A stretch of 17,579 bases of DNA from Ichthyophonus hoferi (GCA_002751075.1 NAOQ01000382.1:21281-38859); one strand, 5' to 3'. Shown: positions 1 to 10,067, numbered from the stretch's first letter. The notes: a model not told the origin generated them from the letters alone. Program-made: numbers and translations.

Positions 1-4
1 TTTG

Positions 5-111
5 CCGTAACCGCTTATGTGTCAGCGGAACAAATGGAATTCACAGATTTTTGTATGTACGGATACGGGAACGTCGTATTTTATCCGTGACCGCATATGT
101 GTAAGCGGAAC
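5..111. repeat. Two copies of a 27-bp palindrome-bearing motif, 80 bp apart
   Basis: Positions 5-31 and 85-111 hold the same 27-bp word with 24 of 27 bases matching. Each copy contains a short inverted repeat: CCGCT at 11-15 with AGCGG at 24-28, and the equivalent at 91-108. The DNA between the copies is not itself repeated. A related GC-rich word (CCCGCATATGTGTGCG) occurs near 12968 inside an LTR-family fragment, so this edge may be part of the same repeat family. No function is assigned. Confidence 0.55.
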
Positions 112-122
112 CCCCTTTATTA

Positions 123-146
123 TTTTGTTTTGTTTTGTTTTGTTTT
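123..146. repeat. TTTTG pentanucleotide microsatellite
   Basis: The run is about five tandem TTTTG units. It is directly visible and has no coding context. Confidence 0.9.
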
Positions 147-619
147 CTACCTTGTTTGCCGCTAGTAGCTCTAGCTAACACCAAGACGCTAAGTTCAATC
201 GCTAAAACCAAACCAATTATAAATATTCATATTAGATAATCCAGCTTATGATAGGTCAAGGAGACCTACTAGAATTGTCTAATCTTCCTACAATACATAA
301 ATACTATTGGCTTATGATATCTTATTTAGATTGATGTAATGGTGTTCATATGATGTATATTATGAAAAGAATCGGTCTACTTATTCCGGTCGAGATGGAG
401 CCTACTCATTCACCAGTCATTAGCGATCTTGCAACAAATATAGACCAAAATATCAAGTCTAACGTATGTCCTTCATTGTTCCAAGCATAAAAATCAGGTT
501 TGCTTCGTTAATCGCAGTGTGGGTAAATGTCAATAAATCGCAATCACCTTCTTACTATAATACTCTGGCGAATCAAGATAGGTAGGTAGAAGTCATTGTT
601 GTTGCGACACGTCCGCACA
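147..619. other. Gene-free stretch with a possible LTR-family fragment
   Basis: No exon-like reading frame was found on either strand. The segment at about 399-440 (CTCATTC followed by GCGATCTTGCAACAAAT) resembles 3896-3925 just downstream of the LTR element, and more weakly 1760-1780 inside the 5' LTR. It is probably a scattered fragment of the same repeat family. The rest is unremarkable AT-rich sequence. Confidence 0.4.
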
Positions 620-1530
620 AGTCAGCTTGGACCATCAGCCTTGCCACAGAATCCCTAGATCTCCACGCCTTTACCTCATATAAAGTAAGAAGTCTTTATC
701 ATAGGAATTTTTCAGTTGAATTCTCATTTTTCTTCCAGTTATTCCTTTAGGGCAGCTGAGAAACATTTGTGTTTCTAAAAAAGGTTCAGTTCTTGTTTTG
801 CCAAAGGGTATATCGCTCATAGCAACTGTTATGTTGTTGGCATGCAGTAAATTATTTAGATAAATCCGGACCAAAACACATTTTATCGTGGTTACGTAAT
901 TTAAGCACAACTTATTCTCCCACCATGGCTGTTTTGAATGGCTACGAACAGTCTGGGTCTGAGAAAAAGTCCTTAATTTCTCATGAATAGCCAAACCTCT
1001 CATATTTCCGACAAAAAAAAGACATACTTTTCACACGTTCATCCAAGGCAATAGGTCTTGCTGGGATATTATGAGCTGCATTGCCTATATGGGTGAATAT
1101 AAGTCTAAAATAACATTAAGTCGTAATAAATATTAACATATTAATATCAAATGTTAAGATTTATTGCAACTTAATGCTATTTTGTACTTATACTCCACCC
1201 ATATAGGCATTACAGCACCTAATACCTCATCAAAACCCATTCCTTTAGATGGACAGTAAAGAATGACCTCCTTCATTATAACTGTGAGGGGAGATTTGGT
1301 TGTTGATTGCAAATTCTGGACATTTTCTCAAACCCAGACTGTTGGTAATCTTTCAAAACTTTCGTGGTGGAATAACTTTGGTTTAAATTACGTAACCACC
1401 ATAAAAGGCACTTCGGTCCGGACTGATTTGAATAATTTACTATATGCCTGCACAAATAACAGTTACTGTTGATGTAAAGCTTACAGGCATCTCCTCTAGT
1501 ATCTGTGATATAACTTCTGATTAATGGAAG
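620..1530. repeat. Large diverged inverted repeat (foldback-like), centre near 1142
   Basis: The left arm, read on the minus strand, and the right arm, read on the plus strand, are related along most of their length. The inner arms share the word GCCTATATGGGTG (minus copy at about 1083, plus partner at about 1208) and AATAAAT/TTAACA words that nearly meet at 1142. Further out, CTCA(G/A)ACCCAGACTGTT and TTAAATTACGTAACCAC occur in both arms (about 880-965 and 1328-1402). The left arm has roughly 140 bp (about 680-820) with no counterpart on the right. Both arms translate to similar peptides (SQTQTV, WW.N, LNYVTTIK, LNNLL), the left on the minus strand and the right on the plus strand. Outer ends are uncertain and no transposase was recognised. 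It could be a foldback or long-TIR DNA element, or an inverted duplication of an older repeat. Confidence 0.7.
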
Positions 1531-1607
1531 GAGGTGAAGGGCACAAGCTAAGCGCTGTCTGCTTGACTCACTGGAATATATTCTGAAAAAGAAAAAACAT
1601 TAGTTTT

Positions 1608-2007
1608 TGTTAAAGCAGGAATATTTAATTAATTAAGTGGTTATTACTATCAGCAACTTTTATTACATATGTAGCCGAGGAAAATAGTTAGTTAGTGCAA
1701 TCATCTGTTGGTATTAAGTGGCAATCCAAGATGATTGATCAAAATTAAACCAGCTAATGGTAGAGATCTTGCAACTGCATAATACGCCATTAGTTCCTAT
1801 GTTTTGGAGTTCAGATAACGCATTGTTTAGGCATCCTGCCTAAGACAAGTCCTGGTGATTTGTTTAATGTCAAACATGTGTCTTGGTATATTTATACTCC
1901 GTGTATGCAAAGGGATACGTTAAAACGCCCCTTAATTTGATATTTTCTCTCCTTTATGCAAATATAGGTTGCAGGAACGCTCTTATCTTTACATACTATT
2001 CCTAACA
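1608..2007 (+). repeat. 5' LTR of the retroelement
   Basis: It begins TGTTAAAGC and ends CTAACA directly before the primer binding site, giving about 400 bp. Its distal half (about 1895-2007, containing GTTAAAACGCCCCTTAATTT) is matched in reverse orientation at about 12333-12450, which confirms it as a dispersed family sequence. Confidence 0.75.
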
Positions 2008-2018
2008 TGGTAGCAGAG
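2008..2018 (+). other. Primer binding site, tRNA-iMet type
   Basis: TGGTAGCAGAG is the complement of the 3' end of eukaryotic initiator tRNA-Met (ending CUCUGCUACCA). It sits immediately after the LTR end, as expected for a minus-strand primer site. A one-base variant, TGGTAACAGAG, stands in the matching place in the minus-strand copy at about 12322-12332. Confidence 0.8.
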
Positions 2019-2536
2019 AAAGCCTAAATGGGTTATAATTCGTTAAATTCTAAAATAATGCAACAAATTCAAAAATTAATCGGAAATCCCTGAAATAATT
2101 TGGCAGATCTCAACAATACATAGAAATTTTGTTAAAAGTAAGATTGTCAGATCACACACACAAAATACACGCATATACAATTTCAACTAATGCTTAGACT
2201 TATTATTAACTAAAGGCATTTTATTAGTCGATAAATATAACACGAAGCATTTGTTCAATGAGCTAATTAGATAATGTGCTTAAAGTCATGATAACATTGG
2301 ATCAATTAAATTAATCTTGTTAAAAGTATCGGTCGGTATATGGATACTGGGGAACTATAACCTATTTATCCAACGCATAGATAAAAAGGTGCTCACACAA
2401 ATAATAAAGGGGGAGAGAATCATCACGCTAAAAGATTGCATGCAATTCTTAGAGCAACAAAAGCATTTAATTATTATCAGACTAATATTGTAAAACTTGA
2501 AGCGATGACTTTTAATAAATTTTGAAGATAAAAATA

Positions 2537-2925
2537 CTAACAAAAAAAAAATGAAATGGAATAATGAAGAGGAAATTGCAAGAAATTTACATTTTTGCTA
2601 TTTTCACTAGAGCGATGGTATTTTTTACATGCATTTCTTATAATTTTTTGAACAAAAATTGTTAATCAAGAATATATATTTGGAAAATCTTTTATTCGTG
2701 TATGTCCCACGTACCTTCATTCATCTTTTCCTCACATTATTGACAAATTTAGACAATTCCAAATAATAATAGGACAAATCTGTACTTGCGTAAAACAATT
2801 TTTGTCCAAAAAATTACAAGAAATGCACGTGAAAAGTATCATTGCTCTAGTGAAAATAGCAAAATTGTAAATTTCTTGCAATTTCCTCTTTATTATTCTA
2901 TTTTGTTTTATTTTATTTTTGTGTA
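2537..2925. repeat. Inverted repeat inside the LTR element
   Basis: Arms at about 2547-2668 and 2786-2912 are reverse complements at roughly 90 percent by eye, sharing words such as GAGGAAATTGCAAGAAATTT and GCTATTTTCACTAGAGC. Weaker pairing extends inward toward a centre near 2722 and outward into the A-rich or T-rich flanks. It resembles a MITE or foldback insertion, or a palindrome native to this non-autonomous element. The similar peptides readable from the two arms are a consequence of the symmetry and are not evidence of genes. Confidence 0.85.
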
Positions 2926-3224
2926 TATATTTAAATTTTGCATTCATTTTTTGGGATTTGTCAAATTATTTCTGGGAACTTCTGTAAATCAACAACCAAT
3001 GAATGCCGAACACACTTTGCCCCAACCCTACATCCATTCACTGACCTCTATATGTGGATGCTCAATTTTATTACACTTGTACACTGTCTTCAAATATGCA
3101 TCTGAACTATCAACATTTCCAGCATCAAAGTGACGCCCAGGTAACGTGTAAAGCATCTGGACAACTGGACCACACTCATTATCACCTCAGCCGTCAGCCT
3201 GCTAGAGCTTACAACACAACAGGG

Positions 3225-3270
3225 GTTGAACCAGAGCCAAGAGCCAGAGTCAAGAGCCAGAGCCTGAGCG
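3225..3270. repeat. Short GAGCCA-type degenerate tandem repeat
   Basis: The words GAGCCA, GAGTCA and GAGCCT recur at 6-bp spacing. The stretch lies next to the segment shared with the minus-strand copy, where a GCCAAA(T/C)-type repeat occupies the equivalent place (12031-12060). Confidence 0.65.
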
Positions 3271-3440
3271 AGCGTGTCTCCTTTTTATTTCTACATCGGG
3301 TGCCATGCGACAGTCACCTGTGAATGTCATCAGGAATTATCTAGTTTATTTAGTGAACGACATGTTTACAGCTAAGTAGTCACTATGATAAGATTCTTCT
3401 CATATTGTTTATGCCTTAGGTGAAATAATCTGCCTAGGCC

Positions 3441-3449
3441 AAGGGGGAG
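3441..3449 (+). other. Polypurine tract of the LTR element
   Basis: AAGGGGGAG directly precedes the TGTTAAAG start of the downstream LTR, the usual position for the plus-strand primer. Confidence 0.75.
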
Positions 3450-3892
3450 TGTTAAAGCAGGAATATTTAATTAACGAGTATTTCTTTATGTAACTATATG
3501 CATTTGATATTATTCGCAATTTTTATTACTCATGTAACCTGAGGAAATAACTAGTACAATCTGTTGGTGTTTATCCAAAACTGGGGCTGTTTTATTGACT
3601 TGTCCACAGCTGTTGGAATCTCCAACTGGTAGTGCGAGTGATCTAGACACCCATTAGCGTATACGAGAACCAGTGGTGGATTAGGCATTACCATAACAAT
3701 GTGTTTATTACAAATATATAATTAAATGCAAAGTATGTTTGTGTGGGTTTACGCCAAGGCCAACTTTTGGTTTACCCTGCCGAGTTTAATAACCAAATGC
3801 ACAAGTCATAAATATCCACGTGTTTCCTTGTGTGGCTCGGCTCATGGGCCAATTCCCTATGCAAACTACGTATCGACAAATCAATTATAACA
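3450..3892 (+). repeat. 3' LTR, different subtype from the 5' LTR
   Basis: It starts with the same roughly 30-bp word as the 5' LTR and probably ends at TTATAACA near 3892. From about 3587 on it matches a plus-strand fragment at 12490-13215, with shared words GACTTGTCCA.AGCTGT, TATATAATTAAATGCAAAGTA and CAAATCAATTATAAC. Its distal two thirds do not align well with the 5' LTR. The end is inferred from the end of similarity with the 13.2-kb copy. Confidence 0.6.
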
Positions 3893-4404
3893 TGTGCTCA
3901 TTCTGAGTTAACGATCCTGCAACAGATGTTGATTAATGGTCTTGCACTCTTAAATGCACATAACTGATCTCGTAAGCGAATCGCATTCTAAAAAGAGACA
4001 GAAAACAAATACGTGTTGTTAACTTCCTTATTCTACAGGTAAATTATACACCCACTTTATTCGAATAGGTTTACAAAGTAGGTACTTCCCAATTCAAGCT
4101 ATTACAACACAATGTCTGATAGGGGACGATAGATTTTCATTCAGTTAGAGTTTAAAATATCCGAAAGCCATTGCACAATTGGATGCGAAACAAACAAGAT
4201 TGTCTTGATCTTATCAACTAACAATAGTTAGTTTATAAACAATTGCTATCATATTGATAGGTAAACATAATACCCTCCATACAATGTGAAACAATAATCT
4301 ATCTGGCTACAAAATGACCAACACTGGAGTTGGGCAAGAAAATCGACCATTTTTCTGGTTATGTAAGTGATAATTAAATTGGAACACTTCTGTTATATGC
4401 ACAC
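3893..4404. other. Spacer downstream of the methyltransferase gene
   Basis: No exon was seen. The left 60 bp resemble the fragment near 399-440. On the minus strand this is the 3' flank of the methyltransferase gene; the nearest canonical AATAAA on that strand is at 4061-4056. Confidence 0.4.
4056..4061 (-). promoter_or_regulatory. Candidate poly(A) signal of the methyltransferase gene
   Basis: AATAAA on the minus strand, about 345 bases past the stop codon. It is a short motif in AT-rich DNA, so it is weak by itself. Confidence 0.3.
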
Positions 4405-7400
4405 TTAATTCTCCACTTTCGGTGCTTTCCTTCGTATGGTGTACACCGTTCTCTCAGCTTCTCGACCAATAGCACTGTCATCTCTTCTCATAGTAACATG
4501 AAACACTACGGAGATAGCCAGGGGTAAATAATATCAGTCCGGATGCATTTCATTTATATGCGAATGTAATGTATGCAAAACCAAGCACAGTACCTTACCT
4601 TTAACAAGAGTTTGTAAAAATAAAAAATAAAAAAGCATATTAACCAGATTCAACCTGATGCGATTAACAAGAAGAAAGAAAAAAGACAAAAATAGAACAA
4701 GAAAAAGCATAATAATAATAAGAAATCATGGTAGACAATAAACATGGCCGTTAGTTGGAGCTAAGTTAAAAAACACCTAGAATAACGTCAGACTAATAAC
4801 TTCCTGTCGCATGCCATTGCTCAGTTACCCCTCGCACATCTAACAACAATAAAAATACAAGTAGTGGGACGACGATGAGAAAACAAAATACAATCCTTCG
4901 GTGTATCACATCTGGTTAATTATTACAAAACACATCAAAGAAAACGCACAAACAAATACAAGACGGAAAACAATAAAAAACAATAAAAAAAGCAAACTCA
5001 CTTTGCTGAATTTTTCTGTCAAAGACATCTATACCCCCTCTGTATCGGCTGGTAGGTAGTACCACGTGACATACTGATTCACTCCCAGGGGCTAGAAATG
5101 CATCGATTACCAGTGGTACAAGGTCGGCATGGCCCGCATCATATACAACATCACTGTGTATGCATATAATATATAAGGAAGAAGGAATTATGGGAGGCAG
5201 GGGGGTGGGGGCTTACACAATGATATCCTTGTGGTTTCACCGAGCTATTCTCTATGAAAATTTTGAATGTGTAACCTTTATGTAGACAGAGACAGAGACA
5301 GAGAAAGAATTTTTTTTGAAAAAGACTAGAGGAACTAGACAAGCCATTGCATATCCCTACTCCCATCATAGTTTTTAAAAAATTAATAAACAGCAGTAGC
5401 ACATAATTACCATCACAATATCTCCACTATATCATACCTTATCCACCATGATATAATCTTGGCTAAGGGTTCAATAGACCATTTGATAAATGCAATATTA
5501 TATTAAGCTAAACTATTGTATTGTTAAGACAGAGAGATAGTTTTATATATAATATCAATGAAGAAAAAAGTAAAACCCAAACTTCGATATTGATAAGTCA
5601 GAAAATGAAATAACAAGGACTGAACTGAGTTAGTAAGAAGAACAAAAGAGTCCATAAGAGAAACAAAGAAAAGGTAAATATGGAAGTAAAGTGAGAAGTG
5701 GACAGATGCTTGTGTCTAAAAGAAAGAGCAATAGTCTATTAAAGAGGTTAATTAAATAAAATGTTGAAATAAGAATTAAACGTATGCAAGGTGTGTACAT
5801 GAATATTTATATACTGAGAGGGACGGGGTCGGGAATTTAATATGAAAAAGTAGATGTAAACAAGAACAGAATTACCTTGCTATAATAACAGGAAAGCTGG
5901 TTCTAATTGGGCTACAGTCACAATTTCCATGACACTTAAAACCGTCATCAACCTGTCCCTCATATTGATAATCTTCGGTAGATATACCAGTTAGAGAATC
6001 ACCTGATCCCAAGTAATGGCGCCAGTCCAGCCTGAGAGGGAGGGGAGTCTTTGGTTCAGTGCAAGATATATGTAACTAAATAATGCTAACTATGTATCAT
6101 CGGTTTCTAATATATATATATACCATTTTTCCAAATAATACACAAGATGAGATAGGATCAGACAGCATAGCATAATCTGATCATGTTTAATAATCAATTA
6201 TTATAACATACACCTAGTAATAGTTCCTTATCAATGTATCTTTCTACTATTTTCAACTTACAATAAAGATTAAATACATTTATCAATGATCTTGATCGCA
6301 TTATAGTGACAGACCAACTATAATATATGTACACCTTTGTTAAAAACCCAGGGCTTACCAGCTCTTTTTGGGGTTATTCCATTTCATCTCTTCCCTTCCT
6401 TATATTTTTCTAAACATAAAAAATGATGCCTCTGTCCGCTTTTTTTATATTACATTTTCTGCATGTAGCATATTACACATATATTCATATACTTGATTCG
6501 TATGCTTAACTATTTTTTCATCTTTATATGCCACTCTGAGAAAATTGTTTCGGGTATATCTTCTATGTTATATTTCTTGAGAAGGTAACCGTCATTTTTT
6601 AGCATATATATACGGGCATATCTATACTGAGACTAGCATGCAAATTCATAATCGCACTCACCTACACACAGTAGCAGCTCCTGTCTTATCATTCTCTTTA
6701 ATATTCTTCTCCACCAGCCTAAGAACGCTCTGTACAGCCCCTCTTACACATAGTCAGTATAGTATATGATGAATATAATAATAGAGAAATAGCTCTATCA
6801 ACAGTGTGTAACATGCAGCCAGGTTGTTGAAGGAAGCAAGATATAAGAGAAAAATACATGAAGGACAACACATCAGATCTATTTCAACTGCAGTCTGTCC
6901 CACATGTGTGAAAATAGAATCATAAAATCTTATTATACTTAACAGCCTGAAGAGATCAGCAAGGAGGTAGAAGCAATGGTGGTTGGAGAAAAATAATTGC
7001 ATGCATTAAAATTCCATTAAGAGATTGAGGACAAAATGGGAAGAGTATTTAGAAGGACTGTGATTGGATGGACACGCACTAGATGCATCTTCAACTAAAA
7101 CATTTAGGTGGCCGATAAAGAGAAGAAAAAGAAAAAGTTCAAATAGGGAAATCATGCTCACAAATAGCATTGCACCACACCATGCTATATAGTTATATAT
7201 CATATACTATATCATAGTATATCATACCATACTATAAAATACTATACCTGTTGGTAATCTGTCATCAACACACTTCGACACCCCGCTACCGCACACATTA
7301 GCCCTCCTACACCTACTCCACATCCTATTTCCAATACATCTTGTCCCTTCACATCAATCTCGCCGTCCAATAGAAGCCTACCTCACACACCAACACCAAT

Positions 7401-9215
7401 AGTTAGTTGGGACCACTTTGACCCTCACAATAAGATGTGCTTATTGGTGCATTGATTCATACACGTGGTTATGTGAATATATGGTCATGTACTCATGTAC
7501 CCTTGATTGTATGCATGTATAGTAGAAACATAAATATAGGAAGCACCCTCTCTCTGTTCAGCTTTAGGGAGTGATTATTTAGGTTCATAATGTGACAGCA
7601 AGAAAAGAGCTCACATATAATAATACTGTTCCAGAATAACATGCATATATGTATATACGCACAATACTATAGGGATATACACAAGTTTCGAGACACTTCC
7701 AGGTCACTATATAATCATATATATACTGCTAGTTGCACATTACCTAGCCATGTATGTGGCAGATGGCCATAATCTGTATCCCAATCCAGCCTCCACATAG
7801 GCGCCCTGGTGTAGAGTGAGTTTCTGATCGCGACAACTCCATTCAATAGTATGTGCATTGCATGCTGCAAATGGAAGGTACCGTATATAGATTAATGCAT
7901 GGAGAGAGATATTTGAAAGTTTAAAATAGATATGAGTGTTGAGATAGGAAAAGAAAAAAGAAACTGAGAAATAATGTTTAAAAGGAGGTACAGGGGAAAA
8001 GTCTAGGAACCTTTTGTAAGTTGAGGAAGAGAGCATTGTAATATTATAAATTCCAAACAAAATAAAACTACTACTATAAAAGACGGTTAATATAAGAAAA
8101 CAACATTGGAAACATAAAGGTTAAAAAAATGTTATATGCTTTTGACATTAACACGATGTATGTGACTATATGGATTATTACTTACCTGCTGTGCCAGCCA
8201 AGTTAGCCAATACAGCACTTGCAGCCTCCATAACTTCTTCCTACCAATCAAAATACGTTAATAAATTTAACGGTGAAAAGACTATGGATGACGGTTAATC
8301 GTGATATAAATCCAAATAAATATACATACAGTTGCATATAGAGGCTGAACTGAACAGTAAATGTGTATTCATGTATGCAGAAATAAAGGAGTCACTATGG
8401 GGTTATTTGACTATCATATAGACATGATACTTAGCGAACGAGACCAGATAATTCTTACCTGGGTATTAGAGGGTTGTTCCCTATTTGTGTGTGTCATTCC
8501 TGTAAATTGAAAGCACATGCAAATAAGTCTATAGGTAGTCTATAGTCTACATGTAAATATGGCTTGGTGTAATGCTTATGTTGGTAATTTACATTATTAA
8601 TAGAAGTAAGAGCATAATGGTTCCGTGTACTATGTATTATATACAAGGTCGTGATGTGACAATGGACAAATGTCAAATCCACAGTAAATGATATGTCAAA
8701 AATAGGTGCTGGTGATTCATTAAAGAAAAATTATCCATGTTGTACATATAAAAAATATGTGTATAATTGATGATATATCAATGCAAACTTACACAAAATA
8801 TAGCCAAATTCATAAAAAATATCATCAGATAGACTTAAGGGAGAGGACAAATATACCCACACATACGTATACATTCATTCATTCCTACATGCATACATAC
8901 ATGCATACAGACATATATATATATATATATATACCAGATCATATATAGTCTTACTTGCAACCTTCTCCACCTACCTCAGGATGGCATAGTAATTTTAAGC
9001 AACGGCCTTGACAATTGAAGAACTTCAATGCTTCAAGAGTAGCATCATCTTCAGGTCATAAAAATTAGTATATATACTGTATTCAATAGTATAACTACCT
9101 TCATATGAAACACACTCAAGTTAGCTCACTAGTTCAACTTAATTTCAACTGTTATTGCTTTCCCTGTTATCTTACTATTTCTCTTTTTAGTAGTACTATT
9201 TTTTATTTATTCATC

Positions 9216-9247
<32 letters not shown>

Positions 9248-10034
9248 CTTGTACATGTTCCCTATTTCTTCCTGTACTTATCCAATATATTGATGCAACA
9301 ATTTTCGGTATTTGTTTTATCAACAACAATAATTACAACACATGTACTTATGTAAATACATAAGCTCCCAAAGAAACAAGCACTTAATGTATAAAAGCAT
9401 ATTGTAGGTACAGCTATGCCCTACACACCAACAAAAATATACTAGGTCATATACGGTCTTATTTATATCTAAAAAAGACATTATGCAATTCCTTGTTTTT
9501 AAACGCTGATTTCTTTTCTTCCTGAGTTATTTGTCACGAAGTCAATGCAAAGGAATCATTAACCATTGCTAATCAATGCAAGGCAGCAGACAAAAAGTTG
9601 TGTTGTGGCAGGTGGATTTATGTTTATGTAAAAGCAATGTATACCTATATACATGCATATATATATATATACATATATATAGCCGGTCGTTATAGTTGTG
9701 TGGGTACGTGTGTGCATGTTAGGTGTATAGGAATGTGAAAGGATGAATGGGTAGTTCATTAGACCTATATGTTTTTTCACGAATATCTTCTTTATCATAA
9801 TATCATAAGGCAAGAAGTGTAGTTTGGATATAAAGAGAGAAAAAAATATACCAAAAATTAAAGAACTGATACAATATGCCATGTTTGTGGTAGAGTAGAA
9901 AATCTGTAAATAAACAAACCTCGTACTGCCAAATTCTGTAACACCTTGAGAATTGGGAGGAGTTCAATTGCAGTTTTTTTAAACAGAACGCTAAAAACAA
10001 TTTGTTCTACCTCATCCATAGGTTCCAATGCCAT
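4405..10034 (-). CDS. ARM-like / family 16 SAM-dependent methyltransferase, nine exons
   Basis: Exons, in transcript order: 10034-9920, 9048-8975, 8240-8186, 7864-7744, 7377-7248, 6741-6662, 6031-5876, 5153-5002 and 4505-4405. All introns are GT-AG, every junction keeps frame, and together they encode 327 residues. Residues 25-81 read like armadillo helices (ILKVLQNLAV; LKLLCHPE then EEVMEAASAVLANLA). The catalytic part follows: GYRLWPSATYMARLLL (about 112-125), motif I LEIGCGVGVGG (137-147), TDY (161-163), LDW (193-195) and the SDVVYD motif (244-249, the DxxY signature of this family). These features mark a Rossmann-fold methyltransferase of the METTL21/EEF2KMT/VCPKMT group, most members of which methylate lysines of proteins. 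The substrate here cannot be told. An unusual segment with C225-x3-C229-x-C231 sits between LDW and SDVVY. The start at 10034 is the first ATG of a clean exon; residue M6 is an alternative. Fold and family are firm; the first two exons are slightly less sure, with a weak pyrimidine tract before 9048. Confidence 0.88.
5284..5307. repeat. AGACAG hexanucleotide microsatellite (intron 7)
   Basis: Four tandem AGACAG-like units lie in the intron between the SDVVY exon and the LDW exon. Confidence 0.85.
6110..6122. repeat. TA microsatellite (intron 6)
   Basis: A simple TA run within the 6032-6661 intron. Confidence 0.8.
7186..7247. repeat. Degenerate ATACTATATC-type repeat (intron 4/5 boundary region)
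   Basis: ATATCATA and ATACTATA words alternate up to the donor of the motif I exon, forming a low-complexity stretch just inside the intron. Confidence 0.7.
8459..8499 (-). other. Candidate alternative exon in intron 2 of the methyltransferase gene
   Basis: On the minus strand an acceptor (TTTACAG before 8499, or AAATAG before 8480) and a strong donor (CCCAG then gtaagaat) bracket a short open stretch. Used from 8480, the 22-base exon joins in frame with a second donor of exon 2 at 8955 (gtaaga), inserting VGGEGCKEQPSNTQ before EEVMEAA. Used from 8499 it supplies an ATG (MTHTNREQPSNTQ) that could start a shorter, ARM-less isoform. Direct joining of 8975 to 8240 gives the better ARM pattern and is taken as the main form. 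Confidence 0.4.
8861..8934. repeat. CATA/CATT/TA compound microsatellite (intron 2)
   Basis: ATTC units, then CATACATGCATA units, then a TA run at 8913-8933. Confidence 0.85.
9216..9247. repeat. CT then TA compound microsatellite (intron 1)
   Basis: A CT run at 9216-9230 changes directly into a TA run at 9231-9247. Confidence 0.9.
9657..9681. repeat. TA microsatellite (intron 1)
   Basis: An AT run with one C interruption, in the 871-bp first intron. Confidence 0.85.
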
Positions 10035-10067
10035 TTTTTTTGTATTCTTAAAGACAAATAGTAGTTA

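Larger units (their letters stand above)
1608..3892 (+). mobile_element. Old non-autonomous LTR retroelement (Copia-like layout)
   Basis: The layout is an LTR starting TGTTAAAGCAGGAATATTTA at 1608, a primer binding site directly after its end at 2008, an internal region of about 1.4 kb, a purine tract at 3441-3449 and a second LTR starting with the same word at 3450. The two LTRs agree over about their first 130 bp and then differ strongly, so the element is either very old or a composite of two subfamilies. No reverse transcriptase, integrase or capsid coding was recognised. It looks like a degraded or originally non-coding (TRIM/LARD-like) copy. Part of the internal region (about 3045-3205) matches minus-strand DNA at about 12065-12225, which supports a repeat family. 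The assignment to Copia rather than another LTR group is inference from the LTR/PBS/PPT style only. Confidence 0.75.

Noticed and set aside
671-1003. A 110-codon minus-strand open frame
   Set aside because: It is one arm of the large inverted repeat; the other arm carries only a shortened related frame and no domain is recognised, so it is not called as a gene.
2732-3133. Overlapping open frames on both strands around 2.7-3.1 kb
   Set aside because: They lie in the palindrome and internal region of the LTR element, are low in complexity and show no domain.
3222-3240. GGTTGAACC word resembling a tRNA B box
   Set aside because: There is no acceptor or anticodon stem around it, and it lies in a tandem repeat within the LTR element.
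5151-5402. An 83-codon minus-strand frame
   Set aside because: It is intron 7 sequence next to the SDVVY exon, made up of low-complexity Ser, Leu and Phe runs.
7186-7247. Repeated ATATCATA words considered as a CRISPR-like array
   Set aside because: The units are short, irregular and without unique spacers. It is an intronic low-complexity tract in a eukaryotic gene.
9559-10000. Two minus-strand frames of 65 and 107 codons
   Set aside because: They overlap the first exon and intron 1 of the methyltransferase gene in the wrong frame and include a TA microsatellite.
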